64,000 bases of DNA, taken from positions 1 through 64,000 of the forward strand of contig JAXHOJ010000039.1 in NCBI GenBank assembly GCA_034519525.1, given 5' to 3'. Shown piece after piece: positions 25,126 through 32,983 of this stretch. Under the pieces are notes generated by a model, which searched no databases, was not told the DNA's origin, and saw nothing but the letters and a program-made list of their open reading frames with translations. Positions within the stretch are counted from its first letter, which is position 1. The number at the start of each line of letters is the position of its first letter. The DNA comes from Gemmobacter sp034519525. GTDB lineage: Bacteria > Pseudomonadota > Alphaproteobacteria > Rhodobacterales > Rhodobacteraceae. Both the position numbers and the translations under genes were made by a program.

Positions 25126-25148
25126 CGAAACTTTTCAGCCCCTTGCGC

Positions 25149-25174
25149 GGAACCGGGCGGCATATCGCCGCGTT
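25149..25174 (+). promoter_or_regulatory. EcfG-type promoter for the DUF1328 gene
   Basis: Plus strand GGAAC (25149-25153), 17-nt spacer, CGTT (25171-25174), 54 bp before the ATG at 25228. Back to back with the minus promoter at 25100-25125. Confidence 0.75.
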
Positions 25175-25227
25175 GTCCCTGCATGACGCGCCGCAGGGCG
25201 CATATCTCACCCCGAAAGGAGTTTCTC

Positions 25228-25401
25228 ATGCTTGGTTGGGCTTTGACCTTCCTCGTTGTTGCGCTGATCGCTGCGGCTCTGGGCTTTGGTGGCATCGCCG
25301 GTGCCTCGGCCGGCATCGCGCAGATCCTGTTCTTCATCTTCATCGTGCTGTTTGTGGTGGCGATGATCGCCCGCGCGCTGCGCGGTCGCCCGCCGGTCTG
25401 A
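25228..25401 (+). CDS. DUF1328 (YtjA-like) small membrane protein
   Basis: 57 residues. MLGWALTFLVVALIAAALGFGGIAG and a second helix (AQILFFIFIVLFVVAMIARAL) are diagnostic of DUF1328. The ATG at 25228 follows an AAAGGAG site. Members are inner-membrane proteins of unknown function, often stress induced, which agrees with the EcfG promoter upstream. Confidence 0.93.
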   Translation: MLGWALTFLVVALIAAALGFGGIAGASAGIAQILFFIFIVLFVVAMIARALRGRPPV

Positions 25402-25431
25402 ACCCGCCCTTCTGAACCGGAGGCAAAAGAT

Positions 25432-25466
25432 GAAAAAGGCCGCAGGTTCACCCTGCGGCCTTTTTC
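25432..25466 (+). terminator. Terminator after the DUF1328 gene
   Basis: GAAAAAGGCCGCAGG and CCTGCGGCCTTTTTC arms around TTCAC; a strong stem with T tract. Confidence 0.88.
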
Positions 25467-25539
25467 CATGCCCTGTGCCATCGGTCGGATGATGACGCCG
25501 CCAGGCCCGCAGCTTCGGCCCCCGCAACCCGCGCGCAAC

Positions 25540-25574
25540 GGAAAAGGCCCGCAGCTTATGCTGCGGGCCTTTCC
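25540..25574 (-). terminator. Terminator after the PRC-barrel gene
   Basis: AAAGGCCCGCAGC and GCTGCGGGCCTTT arms around TTAT, about 34 bp past the minus-strand stop at 25608. Confidence 0.8.
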
Positions 25575-25607
25575 CTCAGGCTGGTGGGGGCTCAGCCTTC
25601 GAAGCTG

Positions 25608-26501
25608 TCAGCCCTCGTATTTGGGCAGAGCTTCCAGCTCTTCCTTGGTCATCGAAACATAGATCCGGGTTTCATCGCCACCATCGGCCCGCACCACATC
25701 GACCGAGCCGATGGGCAGTGCCACAGGTTTGGCGCCAATCCCGAGGAAACCACCCACGTCGATCACCGCTTCGGTCAGCTTGCCATCCGCCGACAGCACC
25801 AGCTCCGACACTTCGCCGATGCGCTTGTCTTCGGCATCATAGACCGAGGCGCCCTGCACATCATCCGCCGTCAGCGCATCCATGGCGATCGAGGCATAAC
25901 CTTCACGCGCCATCGGGGTCGCATCGGCCTGTGCCATATCGGTGGTGGTCATATCAGTGGTGGCTGGGGCCATGGCATCCGGCGTTTCGGTGGTCGCCGT
26001 ATCGCCTGCCGTATCATCCGGCAGGATGCGGTTAGTCGTATCGGTCACGGCACCGGCCGCATCGTCCATGGCCTTGGACCAGCTGTATTCGGGCGCGGTT
26101 TCCAGCAGCGCGCGGTTGGCGTTCATCACCAGGAAATAGTCATGCGGCAGGTCGGCGGTCGACGAGTCGCTGACAAAGCGGATGGCCTGCATGTCGACAG
26201 CGATCCGGCGTTCGCCAAGGCCCAGAAACCCGCCGATATCAACCAGCACCGAATCCACGGCGCCATCGCGGCCGATGATGACATCGTTCACTTCACCGAT
26301 ATCTTCCCAGTCAGACTGAACGCCTTCGGCCTCGGTCACGGTGGGTTCGATTTCCAACGCATAGATGCGCTTGCCCAGAAAATCTGACGCTGCAATCAGC
26401 ATGGGGTCAGCTTCGCTGCGGAAGGGGGAAGCGGCATCCTGTGCGAAAGCTGCAGCACCCGAGGTCAGGGCGATTGCGGTGGAAAGCATAAGCATCTTCA
26501 T
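25608..26501 (-). CDS. Periplasmic protein with two PRC-barrel domains
   Basis: 297 residues. Signal peptide at 1-20 (cleavage near AAAFA-QDAA). Two PRC-barrel units are visible: about 36-100 (SDFLGKRIYALE...DVIIGRDGAVDSVLVDIGGFLGLGER) and about 205-285 (QGASVYDAEDKRIGEVSELVLSADGKLTEAVIDVGGFLGIGAK). A Thr/Asp/Ala-rich linker separates them. PRC-barrels are small beta-barrels that bind other macromolecules; periplasmic versions in alphaproteobacteria are common stress proteins. A perfect EcfG promoter lies upstream. Partner unknown. Confidence 0.88.
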   Translation of the reverse strand: MKMLMLSTAIALTSGAAAFAQDAASPFRSEADPMLIAASDFLGKRIYALEIEPTVTEAEGVQSDWEDIGEVNDVIIGRDGAVDSVLVDIGGFLGLGERRIAVDMQAIRFVSDSSTADLPHDYFLVMNANRALLETAPEYSWSKAMDDAAGAVTDTTNRILPDDTAGDTATTETPDAMAPATTDMTTTDMAQADATPMAREGYASIAMDALTADDVQGASVYDAEDKRIGEVSELVLSADGKLTEAVIDVGGFLGIGAKPVALPIGSVDVVRADGGDETRIYVSMTKEELEALPKYEG

Positions 26502-26554
26502 AGGATTTCTCCGTCTTCTCAAACAGTTGTGCGCATCATGCGCTTGCCGGGGAC

Positions 26555-26579
26555 AACGTGCCTGAAATGATCGGGTTCC
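26555..26579 (-). promoter_or_regulatory. EcfG-type promoter for the PRC-barrel gene
   Basis: Minus strand GGAAC (26579-26575), 16-nt spacer, CGTT (26558-26555), about 53 bp before the start at 26501. Confidence 0.78.
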
Positions 26580-26612
26580 AAAGATTTTATCCGGCCCCGC
26601 CCAACCGGCCCA

Positions 26613-27233
26613 TCAGCCGGCCGAAAACCGCCCGTCCGGCAGGGGCCGCCCCAGCGCCAGAAGCGGGGCCACAAGGGCCGAGGGGCGGGGCCGGGGCGAC
26701 ACCGCCTCTTCCATCGCGCGCAGCAGAACCTCGTCCGCCCGGCTCAGCGCACAGGCCCGCAGACGGATACCCCCAAGATTGCGGGCGGCGGCGGCATGGC
26801 GGGCAAAGATCCGCAGCGAGGCCGCAGGCAGCGGCTCTGCCCCGTCGGCCTGCACAAAGATGATCCGCCCGCGCGGCGCCATGGCGGGCAGCAGGATGCG
26901 GGCAAAACGGAAGGCCGACAGGAAGCCTGCATCCCAAGCAGCCCGGGCATCCCCCGGCGCGGCCGGGATGAAATGCGCCGCCAGATCCAGCCCGCCCCGC
27001 GCCTGACACTCGCGCGCCAGATCCGCCAGATCACCCGGCGCTCCGGCCCCGGCCACCATCACGTCGCGCCCCTCGCCCGCCAGCAGGTCCGGCAGCCAGT
27101 CGGGCAGGATTTCGGGCTGCGGCCCATGCAGCAGCGCAAGGCCCGGGCGGCGCTGCGGCGGCAGGCTCAGGGCCGTGGCGCCGTGGCCCAGAGGAAAGGT
27201 GCGCAGGGGGAAGGGGCGGTGGGGGAAGGGCAT
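26613..27233 (-). CDS. Uncharacterised protein, weakly resembling short-chain dehydrogenases
   Basis: 206 residues from the ATG at 27233 (AAGGAA site 6 bases upstream). The middle and C-terminal parts recall the later strands of the SDR fold: DVMVAGAGAPGDLADL, a central FRFARILLPAMAPRGRIIFVQADGAEPLPAASLRIFARHAAAARNLGGIRLRACAL. The N-terminal glycine-rich cofactor motif and the YxxxK catalytic pair are missing. It may be a non-catalytic relative; I cannot assign function. A variant stress promoter (GGAAC-N16-GGTT, 27294-27270) lies 37 bp upstream. Confidence 0.65.
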   Translation of the reverse strand: MPFPHRPFPLRTFPLGHGATALSLPPQRRPGLALLHGPQPEILPDWLPDLLAGEGRDVMVAGAGAPGDLADLARECQARGGLDLAAHFIPAAPGDARAAWDAGFLSAFRFARILLPAMAPRGRIIFVQADGAEPLPAASLRIFARHAAAARNLGGIRLRACALSRADEVLLRAMEEAVSPRPRPSALVAPLLALGRPLPDGRFSAG

Positions 27234-27269
27234 GGGATATTCCTTGCTCCATGGCGGCATCACACAGCG

Positions 27270-27294
27270 AACCCGCGCTGCGCCATCCGGTTCC
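27270..27294 (-). promoter_or_regulatory. Possible variant EcfG promoter (GGTT -10) for the 26613-27233 gene
   Basis: Minus strand GGAAC (27294-27290), 16-nt spacer, GGTT (27273-27270). One mismatch from the CGTT consensus but correct spacing and distance to the start. Confidence 0.4.
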
Positions 27295-27345
27295 GGCCAT
27301 TCTGCAACAGCAGGCAAAGAACTGCCTGCCGCAGGGGTCATCGGG

Positions 27346-27371
27346 GGAACCCGCGACACCCCCGGCAGGTT
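27346..27371 (+). promoter_or_regulatory. Possible variant EcfG promoter (GGTT -10) for the metallopeptidase gene
   Basis: Plus strand GGAAC (27346-27350), 17-nt spacer, GGTT (27368-27371), 34 bp before the ATG at 27405. Same one-base deviation as the divergent site at 27270-27294. Confidence 0.4.
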
Positions 27372-27404
27372 ATCCTTTGTACTTCCTCACCATTGGACCT
27401 CCTC

Positions 27405-28373
27405 ATGCAATTGCCCCCCTGTCCTGTCTGCGGCCAGCCCGTTCATCCGCATACGCTGTCCTGCCCCTGCGGCACGGAACTGGTGTTCCTGCCGGATGAG
27501 GGCCGCTTTTCCTCTGATGCGCCGCAATGTGCCAATCGCGCGCAGATCGGTTGCAACTGGCAGGCCGAAACCGAGGCGGGCCTCTGCCGGTCCTGCGCCA
27601 TGACCCAGACTGTGCCGGATCTGGCGATCGAGGAAAGCACCGCCCTGTGGTCGGAAACCGAACGCGCCAAGCGTCTGGCGATTCAGGGCTTTGTCCGTCT
27701 GGGCTGGTTCACCCCCGAAGATACCGGCCCCCGCCCGGTGTTCCACCTTCTGGCTGAACGCACGGTTGCCGAAGGCCGGGTGAAGGTGCTGATGGCCCAT
27801 GCGGATGGCGAGGTGACGCTGAATGTGGCCGAGGCCGATCCCGCCATCCGCGCCATCCGTCAAAAGGACATGGACGAAGATTTCCGCTCGATGGTGGGCC
27901 ATGTGCGGCATGAAATGGGGCATTTCGTGTTCTGGCGCCTGTCGCAGAACCCCGATTTCGTTTCGGCCTTCCGGGCGCTGTTCGGGGATGAACGCGCCGA
28001 TTACGCCGAGGCACTGGCCGCCCACCACGAATCGCCGCAGCAGGCGGGCACCGATTACATCTCCAGCTATGCCACCTCGCATCCGCATGAAGACTGGGCC
28101 GAAACCTTTGCCCATCTGATGCATCTGATGGATCTGGCCGACAGTTTCGATGCCGCCGGGCTCAGCCTCGGGGGCTATCCGGCGCCCGCGTTAGCCTATG
28201 GCGAGGCCGATGCGGACAAGCTGCTGATGCGGGCAGGCGATGTGGCCATCGCGCTCAATCACCTGAATCTCAGCATGGGCCTGCCCTCGCCCTATCCCTT
28301 CGTTCTGGGGCCGGGGGTGCGCGGCAAACTCGCCTTCGTGCATCGCTGGATGACGGGCCGCGCGGTGGTCTGA
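27405..28373 (+). CDS. Zinc-ribbon putative metallopeptidase
   Basis: 322 residues. The N-terminus has zinc-ribbon Cys pairs (CPVCGQPVHPHTLSCPCG, residues 5-22; later GCNWQAETEAGLCRSC). The catalytic zinc motif HEMGHFVFW (HExxH) is in the middle, with a downstream DYISSYATSHPHEDWAETFAHLMH segment that probably supplies the third ligand. This is the zinc-binding metallopeptidase family (PF15887). No signal peptide, so probably cytoplasmic. Substrate unknown. A variant stress promoter may precede it. Confidence 0.85.
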   Translation: MQLPPCPVCGQPVHPHTLSCPCGTELVFLPDEGRFSSDAPQCANRAQIGCNWQAETEAGLCRSCAMTQTVPDLAIEESTALWSETERAKRLAIQGFVRLGWFTPEDTGPRPVFHLLAERTVAEGRVKVLMAHADGEVTLNVAEADPAIRAIRQKDMDEDFRSMVGHVRHEMGHFVFWRLSQNPDFVSAFRALFGDERADYAEALAAHHESPQQAGTDYISSYATSHPHEDWAETFAHLMHLMDLADSFDAAGLSLGGYPAPALAYGEADADKLLMRAGDVAIALNHLNLSMGLPSPYPFVLGPGVRGKLAFVHRWMTGRAVV

Positions 28374-28395
28374 CCCTCCGCAGGGCGGCTGGCGA

Positions 28396-29409
28396 TCAGC
28401 CCGCCACCAGCGGAAACTGCAGCAGCGCGCGGGTGCCGCGCTGCCCGCTGCGGTTGGTCATGGTCAGTTGCCCGCCCAGCTGCACCGCGAATTGCCGCGC
28501 GATGCGCAGGCCCAGGCTGCGGCTTTGCTCCAGATCGAAATCCGCAGGCAGCCCCGGCCCGCCATCGCTGACTTCCAGCAGCGCCTCGCCGGTTTGGGTG
28601 GGCGCGCAGCGCACGGTCAGATGCAGGTGCCCGCTGTCATCCGGGCCATGTTCCACCGCATTGGCGATCAGCTCGGTGCAGACCAGCGCCAGCGGGATGG
28701 ATTGATCCGGGCGGATGCGCAGGGGCCGGGTTTCCATCTTCAGATCCACCTTGCCCGCAGGCGCGGCGGTGGCCAGCACATCGGGCACCATTTCGGCCAG
28801 AAAATCCGCCAGATCCATATCCTGCCGCGCCGGATCATGCAGCTGGCGCTGCACCCGCGCCACGATATCCAGCCGGGCTGAGGCCGCATCCAGCGCCGCC
28901 TGTGCCGCCGGATCAGAGACATTGCGACGCTGCAGTTTCAGCAGGGCCGCCACAACCTGCAAATTGTTCGACACCCGATGCTGCAATTCATGAAACATCA
29001 GCGTGTTGGTTTCCGCCAGCTTGGCCGCCCGGTCTGCCTCGTGCCGCATCCGCCGCACCGCCCGGCGCATCAGCGCGATCAGGAACAGTTCGGTCGCCAC
29101 CACAAAGCCATAGAACAGCAGCGCCACCAGCGACCCGCTGCCAAGCGCAAAAGAGTTTTCCGGCGCGATGAAGAAATACCAGGCCGCCAGCCCGCACAGC
29201 AGCGCCTCGACCGTGCCCGCCCGCGTGCCGCAGATGAACCCGGTCAGGATCACCGCCGGAAAGAAGGTCAGATAGGGAAAGCCGGGCGGCAGCAGATCAT
29301 CGGCCACAAAGCGCAGCGCAAGGGCCATGACAAAAGACCCGGCGGTAAAGGCGGTGACAAAGGCGGGGGAGCGTTCTTTGAGGCTCCAGGCGCTCAGACG
29401 GTCGAGCAT
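28396..29409 (-). CDS. HisKA_2-type histidine kinase with KdpD-like membrane domain
   Basis: 337 residues. Four membrane helices in the first ~120 residues contain the DUF4118/KdpD-like signature (PPGFPYLTFFPAVILTGFICGTRAGTVEALLCGLAAWYFFI). The HisKA_2 box is FHELQHRVSNNLQVVAALL, and the HATPase region has LVCTELIANAVEHGP and SDGGPGLP. No receiver or cognate regulator gene is adjacent. Kinases of this class often act on PhyR, and this one sits 9 kb from phyR at the edge of the stress island, so it may be a second input. The ATG at 29409 gives the first membrane helix intact. Confidence 0.85.
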   Translation of the reverse strand: MLDRLSAWSLKERSPAFVTAFTAGSFVMALALRFVADDLLPPGFPYLTFFPAVILTGFICGTRAGTVEALLCGLAAWYFFIAPENSFALGSGSLVALLFYGFVVATELFLIALMRRAVRRMRHEADRAAKLAETNTLMFHELQHRVSNNLQVVAALLKLQRRNVSDPAAQAALDAASARLDIVARVQRQLHDPARQDMDLADFLAEMVPDVLATAAPAGKVDLKMETRPLRIRPDQSIPLALVCTELIANAVEHGPDDSGHLHLTVRCAPTQTGEALLEVSDGGPGLPADFDLEQSRSLGLRIARQFAVQLGGQLTMTNRSGQRGTRALLQFPLVAG

Positions 29410-29551
29410 GATGGCGCGGATGATCCTTGTGGCTGGTGCCGCTTCCTTTGCAGGACTGCGACAATGCCCGTTCCGCCGCTCGCCGGGAAGGAGAATCTTG
29501 CAGGCTTCCGCAAGGAAATCTGCCCGGCCAGCAACAAGGAAAGCCACATGG

Positions 29552-29577
29552 AAAAAGGCCCCGCACAAGGCGGGGCC
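29552..29577 (-). terminator. Terminator downstream of the ThDP decarboxylase operon
   Basis: On the minus strand GGCCCCGC/GCGGGGCC arms around a 5-nt loop followed by five T residues, about 145 bp past the stop at 29721. I see no gene in the 29410-29720 gap. Confidence 0.7.
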
Positions 29578-29720
29578 AGTTGACAGGGAGGGAAAACGTC
29601 AATCGCTGCGCGGCGAACCCAGAAACCTGGGGTCAGGCGCGCCGCGCTTCGATGGGTCAACGCCAGACCGCCTTGCCGGTTCCGCCCCCCAAAGATTTTC
29701 TTCACAGGCCGGTGCGCCGT

Positions 29721-31325
29721 TCAGATCCGGGCCTGCTCTCGCAGATCATCGCCAAAGATCAGCATGGTTGGCCCCTGTGCGGCCACGCCTTCACGCAGCA
29801 GGCCTGGCAGATCGCCCAGCTCCGTCAGGCGCCGCACCTGCCAGCCGCAGGCGGCGGCAATGGCGGCCAGATCGGGGGTGAAGATATCCACGCCCAGCGG
29901 CGGGATGTTCTTCGCCTGCATATAGCTTTTGATCTCGCCATAGCCGTTGTTGTCATGCAGCAGCAGAACCACCGGCACCTGCGCCTCGGCAGCGCTGGCC
30001 AGCTCGCCCAGACAGAACTGCAGCCCGCCATCGCCGGACAGCGCGACCACCGGCCGGTCATCGGCCAGTTTCGCCCCCACGGCAGCAGGCAGACCATAGC
30101 CCAGCGTGCCAAAGCCGGTGGCCGAATTGAACCAGCTGCCCGGGGTCGCTGCGGCAAAGCCAAGGTTGCCCGCGTAAACCAGCTGGGTTGAATCGCCCAC
30201 GATCCGCGCATCGGGCAGCGTGTCACGCACCATGGCCAGAATCGCCAGATCGCCCAGCATCGCCGCCCCCAGCACCGGGCGCCCGGCCTCTGCCGCTGCG
30301 GCACGCGCGGCCCCATCAGTGGCGGGCCGATCGGGCAGGGCGGCGGTCAGCGCCGCCACTGCCAGCCCCGCATCCGCCACGATCCCCAGCGCGGCCCCCG
30401 TGCCCCGCGCGATCTGGCCTGGGTCGATATCCACCCGGATCAGACGGCCGGGCAGGGCAAAGCCGCCATCCTCATACATGTCGTAATCGGTGGGGCCGAA
30501 TTCGGTGCCGACCGCCAGCACCACATCCGCCCCGGCAATCAGCGCGCGTGTGGCGGGCATCGAGGCGGAAAGGCTTACCCCCAGCGGATGGCCGGGCGGC
30601 AGCAGGCCACGGGCATTGGTGGTCATCACCACCGGCGCATCCAGCCGTTCGGCCAGCGTGGCGACATCGGCGCGCTGTGCGCCGCCACCGGCCAGGATCA
30701 CCGGCCGCACCGCCGCCGCCAGCCAGCCCGCCGCCTGCGCCACCGCGCCCGCATCTGGCCCGGGCCGCGTCATCGCCACAGGCGCGGGCAAGGCCAGATG
30801 CCCGGCATCGGCCAGCATCACATCAATCGGCAGTTCGATATGCACGGGCCGTGGCCGCGCCCCGTTGAACACGGCAAAGGCCTGCGCCACCGCGCTCGCC
30901 AGCTCTTCGGGCCGGTGCACCGTGCGGCTGAAGGCCGCCACGCCGGAAACCAGCGCCTGCTGGTTCGGCAGCTCATGCAGCCAGCCCTCGCCCGATCCCA
31001 TGCGGCCATGGGCATTGACGGTGGAAATCACCAGCATCGGCACCGAATCCGCATGGGCCTGCCCCATCGCGGTCACGATATTCGTCATGCCGGGGCCGGA
31101 GATGATGAAACAGACCCCCGGCTTGCCACTGGCGCGGGCATAGCCATCGGCCATGAACCCCGCGCCCTGTTCGTGGCGCGGCGTCACATGCCGCACGCCG
31201 CTGCCCGCCAGCCCGCGATACAGCTCCACCGTATGCACGCCGGGGATACCGAACACGACATCCACCCCATAGGCGCGCAGCAGATGGGTCAGGTAGACGC
31301 CCGTTGAAATGCCCGTATCGCTCAT
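29721..31325 (-). CDS. Thiamine-diphosphate enzyme, 5-guanidino-2-oxopentanoate (2-ketoarginine) decarboxylase-like
   Basis: 534 residues, the length of acetolactate-synthase-fold enzymes. The PYR domain has FGIPGVHTVELYRGL and the catalytic Glu in PRHEQGAGFMADGYARASGKPG (about residue 50). The PP domain has the ThDP/Mg motif GDGGLQFCLGEL...NNGYGEI. The GVHTVELYRGLAGSG N-terminus is typical of proteins named AruI, which decarboxylate 2-ketoarginine to 4-guanidinobutanal in the arginine transaminase pathway. It is the last gene of an ABC importer operon, overlapping the permease by 4 bp. The substrate assignment is by resemblance; another branched or basic 2-oxo acid is possible. Confidence 0.8.
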   Translation of the reverse strand: MSDTGISTGVYLTHLLRAYGVDVVFGIPGVHTVELYRGLAGSGVRHVTPRHEQGAGFMADGYARASGKPGVCFIISGPGMTNIVTAMGQAHADSVPMLVISTVNAHGRMGSGEGWLHELPNQQALVSGVAAFSRTVHRPEELASAVAQAFAVFNGARPRPVHIELPIDVMLADAGHLALPAPVAMTRPGPDAGAVAQAAGWLAAAVRPVILAGGGAQRADVATLAERLDAPVVMTTNARGLLPPGHPLGVSLSASMPATRALIAGADVVLAVGTEFGPTDYDMYEDGGFALPGRLIRVDIDPGQIARGTGAALGIVADAGLAVAALTAALPDRPATDGAARAAAAEAGRPVLGAAMLGDLAILAMVRDTLPDARIVGDSTQLVYAGNLGFAAATPGSWFNSATGFGTLGYGLPAAVGAKLADDRPVVALSGDGGLQFCLGELASAAEAQVPVVLLLHDNNGYGEIKSYMQAKNIPPLGVDIFTPDLAAIAAACGWQVRRLTELGDLPGLLREGVAAQGPTMLIFGDDLREQARI

Positions 31326-32131
31326 TCTTTCCTCCCTTGCCGCAACTGCCATGCGGTCTTGCCCAGGATCACGGTGGCCACGATGGCGATCAGCACCACC
31401 GAAATCGCCGCGATGGCCGGGTCGATATTATCGCGCAGCCCCATCCACATCAGTCTTGGCAGCGTCACCGCATCGACCGAAGTGATGAAAAGCGTCACGC
31501 CGATTTCCTCCCAGGACAGCACGAAGGTCAGGAAGAACGCCGTCAGCAGGCCAAAGCGGATATTGGGCAGGATCACCCGGAAGATCCGCGTCGCCAGCCC
31601 CGCGCCCATGGATCGCGCCGCCAGATCCACCCGCCGGTCCAGCTGCGCCAGCGAGACAGAGGCCAGCACAACCGCAAAAGGCGCGATCATCACCGCATGG
31701 GCCAGCGCCACCCCTGCCCAGGTATCATAGGCGACAAAATTGTTGAACTGCGACAGGGTGATAAGGAAGAAATACAGCACCAGCGCCGAAACCACCGGCG
31801 GCGCCACCATCGGCAGCAGCGCCAGCCCCAGCAGCAGCCCGGCAAAGCGCGGCTGCAACATCCAGATCCCCAGCGCAAAGGCGGTGCCCAAAGTGGTGGC
31901 CACAACGCTTGCCAGCAGGCCGATGCGGATCGACAGCCAAACACCCGCCGCCCATTCCGGCTTGGCCAGCAGGGTTTCATAATGCCGCAAAGACCATTCG
32001 GCATTCGGCACGCTCAGATACCGGGTCGGGGTAAAGCTGACCGGGATCACCGCAATCAGCGGCATCAGCAGAAACACCGCCACCAGCGCGGCAAGGGTGG
32101 TGGCCAGCAGGCCGGGGCGCAGCTGGATCAT
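31322..32131 (-). CDS. ABC transporter permease (PotC-like), guanidino-compound cluster
   Basis: 269 residues, six helices. The EAA loop reads LAARSMGAGLATRIFRVILPNIRFG. It has the N-terminal PVSFTPTRYLSVP periplasmic segment of PotC-type permeases. It overlaps both neighbours by 4 bp. With the other permease, the binding protein and the ATPase it forms a complete polyamine/opine-type importer distinct from the one at 5.4-9.5 kb. Confidence 0.9.
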   Translation of the reverse strand: MIQLRPGLLATTLAALVAVFLLMPLIAVIPVSFTPTRYLSVPNAEWSLRHYETLLAKPEWAAGVWLSIRIGLLASVVATTLGTAFALGIWMLQPRFAGLLLGLALLPMVAPPVVSALVLYFFLITLSQFNNFVAYDTWAGVALAHAVMIAPFAVVLASVSLAQLDRRVDLAARSMGAGLATRIFRVILPNIRFGLLTAFFLTFVLSWEEIGVTLFITSVDAVTLPRLMWMGLRDNIDPAIAAISVVLIAIVATVILGKTAWQLRQGRKE

Positions 32132-32943
32132 TTCATCCCGCCTTTCAGCTTCATCATCGCGGCCAGCAGCCCGCCAACACCGATCATCAGGATCACGCTG
32201 ATCGCCGCCCCCAATCCCCAGTCCGGGCTTTGGAAGATGCGCAGATAGATCAGTTCCGCCACCATCACGCTGCGCCCGCCGCCCAGCAGGGCCGGGGTGA
32301 CAAAGAACCCCAGTGCAAAGACAAAGACCAGAAGCGCCGCCCCCAGAATACCCGGCAATGTCATCGGCACGAAGACCTGCCAGAAGATCCGCGCCCGGCT
32401 GGCCCCCATGCCGCGCGCCGCCATCAGCACCCGTTCATCCACCGTGCGCAGGGCCGAGGCCAGCGGGAAAACCGCGAAGGGGATCAGGAAATGCACCATC
32501 CCCACCACCACGCCGAATTCGTTACGCACCATGGTCAGCGGTTCGGTCAGCACCCCGGCAGATTGCGCCCAGCTGTTCAGGATGCCCTTGTTCGACAGCA
32601 GTGCCAGCCAGCCAAAGGCCCGCGTCAGCACGGAAATCCAGAACGGGATCAGGATGCACAGCTCCACCACCACCCGCATCACCGGGCCGCCCCGCACCCA
32701 AAGCAGCGTGATGACATAGGCCGCCGCAACCGAAATCACCGTGACCAGCGCGCAAATCCGCAGCGTGCGCCAGATCACCGCCCGCACCAGCGGATCGGTC
32801 AGCGCCGCGCGATACTGGCCCAGCCCGGGTTCGGGCAGGGTCACGCTCCATTGCATCACGCCCAGGAACGGCACCAGATAGGTCGCGGCCAGAAACAGCA
32901 GCAGCGGGCCAAGCAGCAACAGGCGGGAGCGGAGCATGTTCAC
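32128..32943 (-). CDS. ABC transporter permease (PotB-like), guanidino-compound cluster
   Basis: 271 residues. An N-terminal helix, a periplasmic LPEPGLGQYRAAL segment and the EAA loop MAARGMGASRARIFWQVFVPMTLPG are typical of PotB. An ATG at 32937 is a second possible start. It is translationally coupled to the PotC-like gene downstream and lies 40 bp from the binding-protein gene. Confidence 0.9.
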   Translation of the reverse strand: MNMLRSRLLLLGPLLLFLAATYLVPFLGVMQWSVTLPEPGLGQYRAALTDPLVRAVIWRTLRICALVTVISVAAAYVITLLWVRGGPVMRVVVELCILIPFWISVLTRAFGWLALLSNKGILNSWAQSAGVLTEPLTMVRNEFGVVVGMVHFLIPFAVFPLASALRTVDERVLMAARGMGASRARIFWQVFVPMTLPGILGAALLVFVFALGFFVTPALLGGGRSVMVAELIYLRIFQSPDWGLGAAISVILMIGVGGLLAAMMKLKGGMK

Positions 32944-32983
32944 CTCGTAAGGATGCCCCCGGCACAGGGCCGGGGGCGGGGGA

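Noticed and set aside
22798..25401. 867-codon plus-strand open frame over the DUF3618 operon
   Set aside because: Only its last 57 codons (DUF1328, from 25228) are real; the rest is antisense to three coherent genes.
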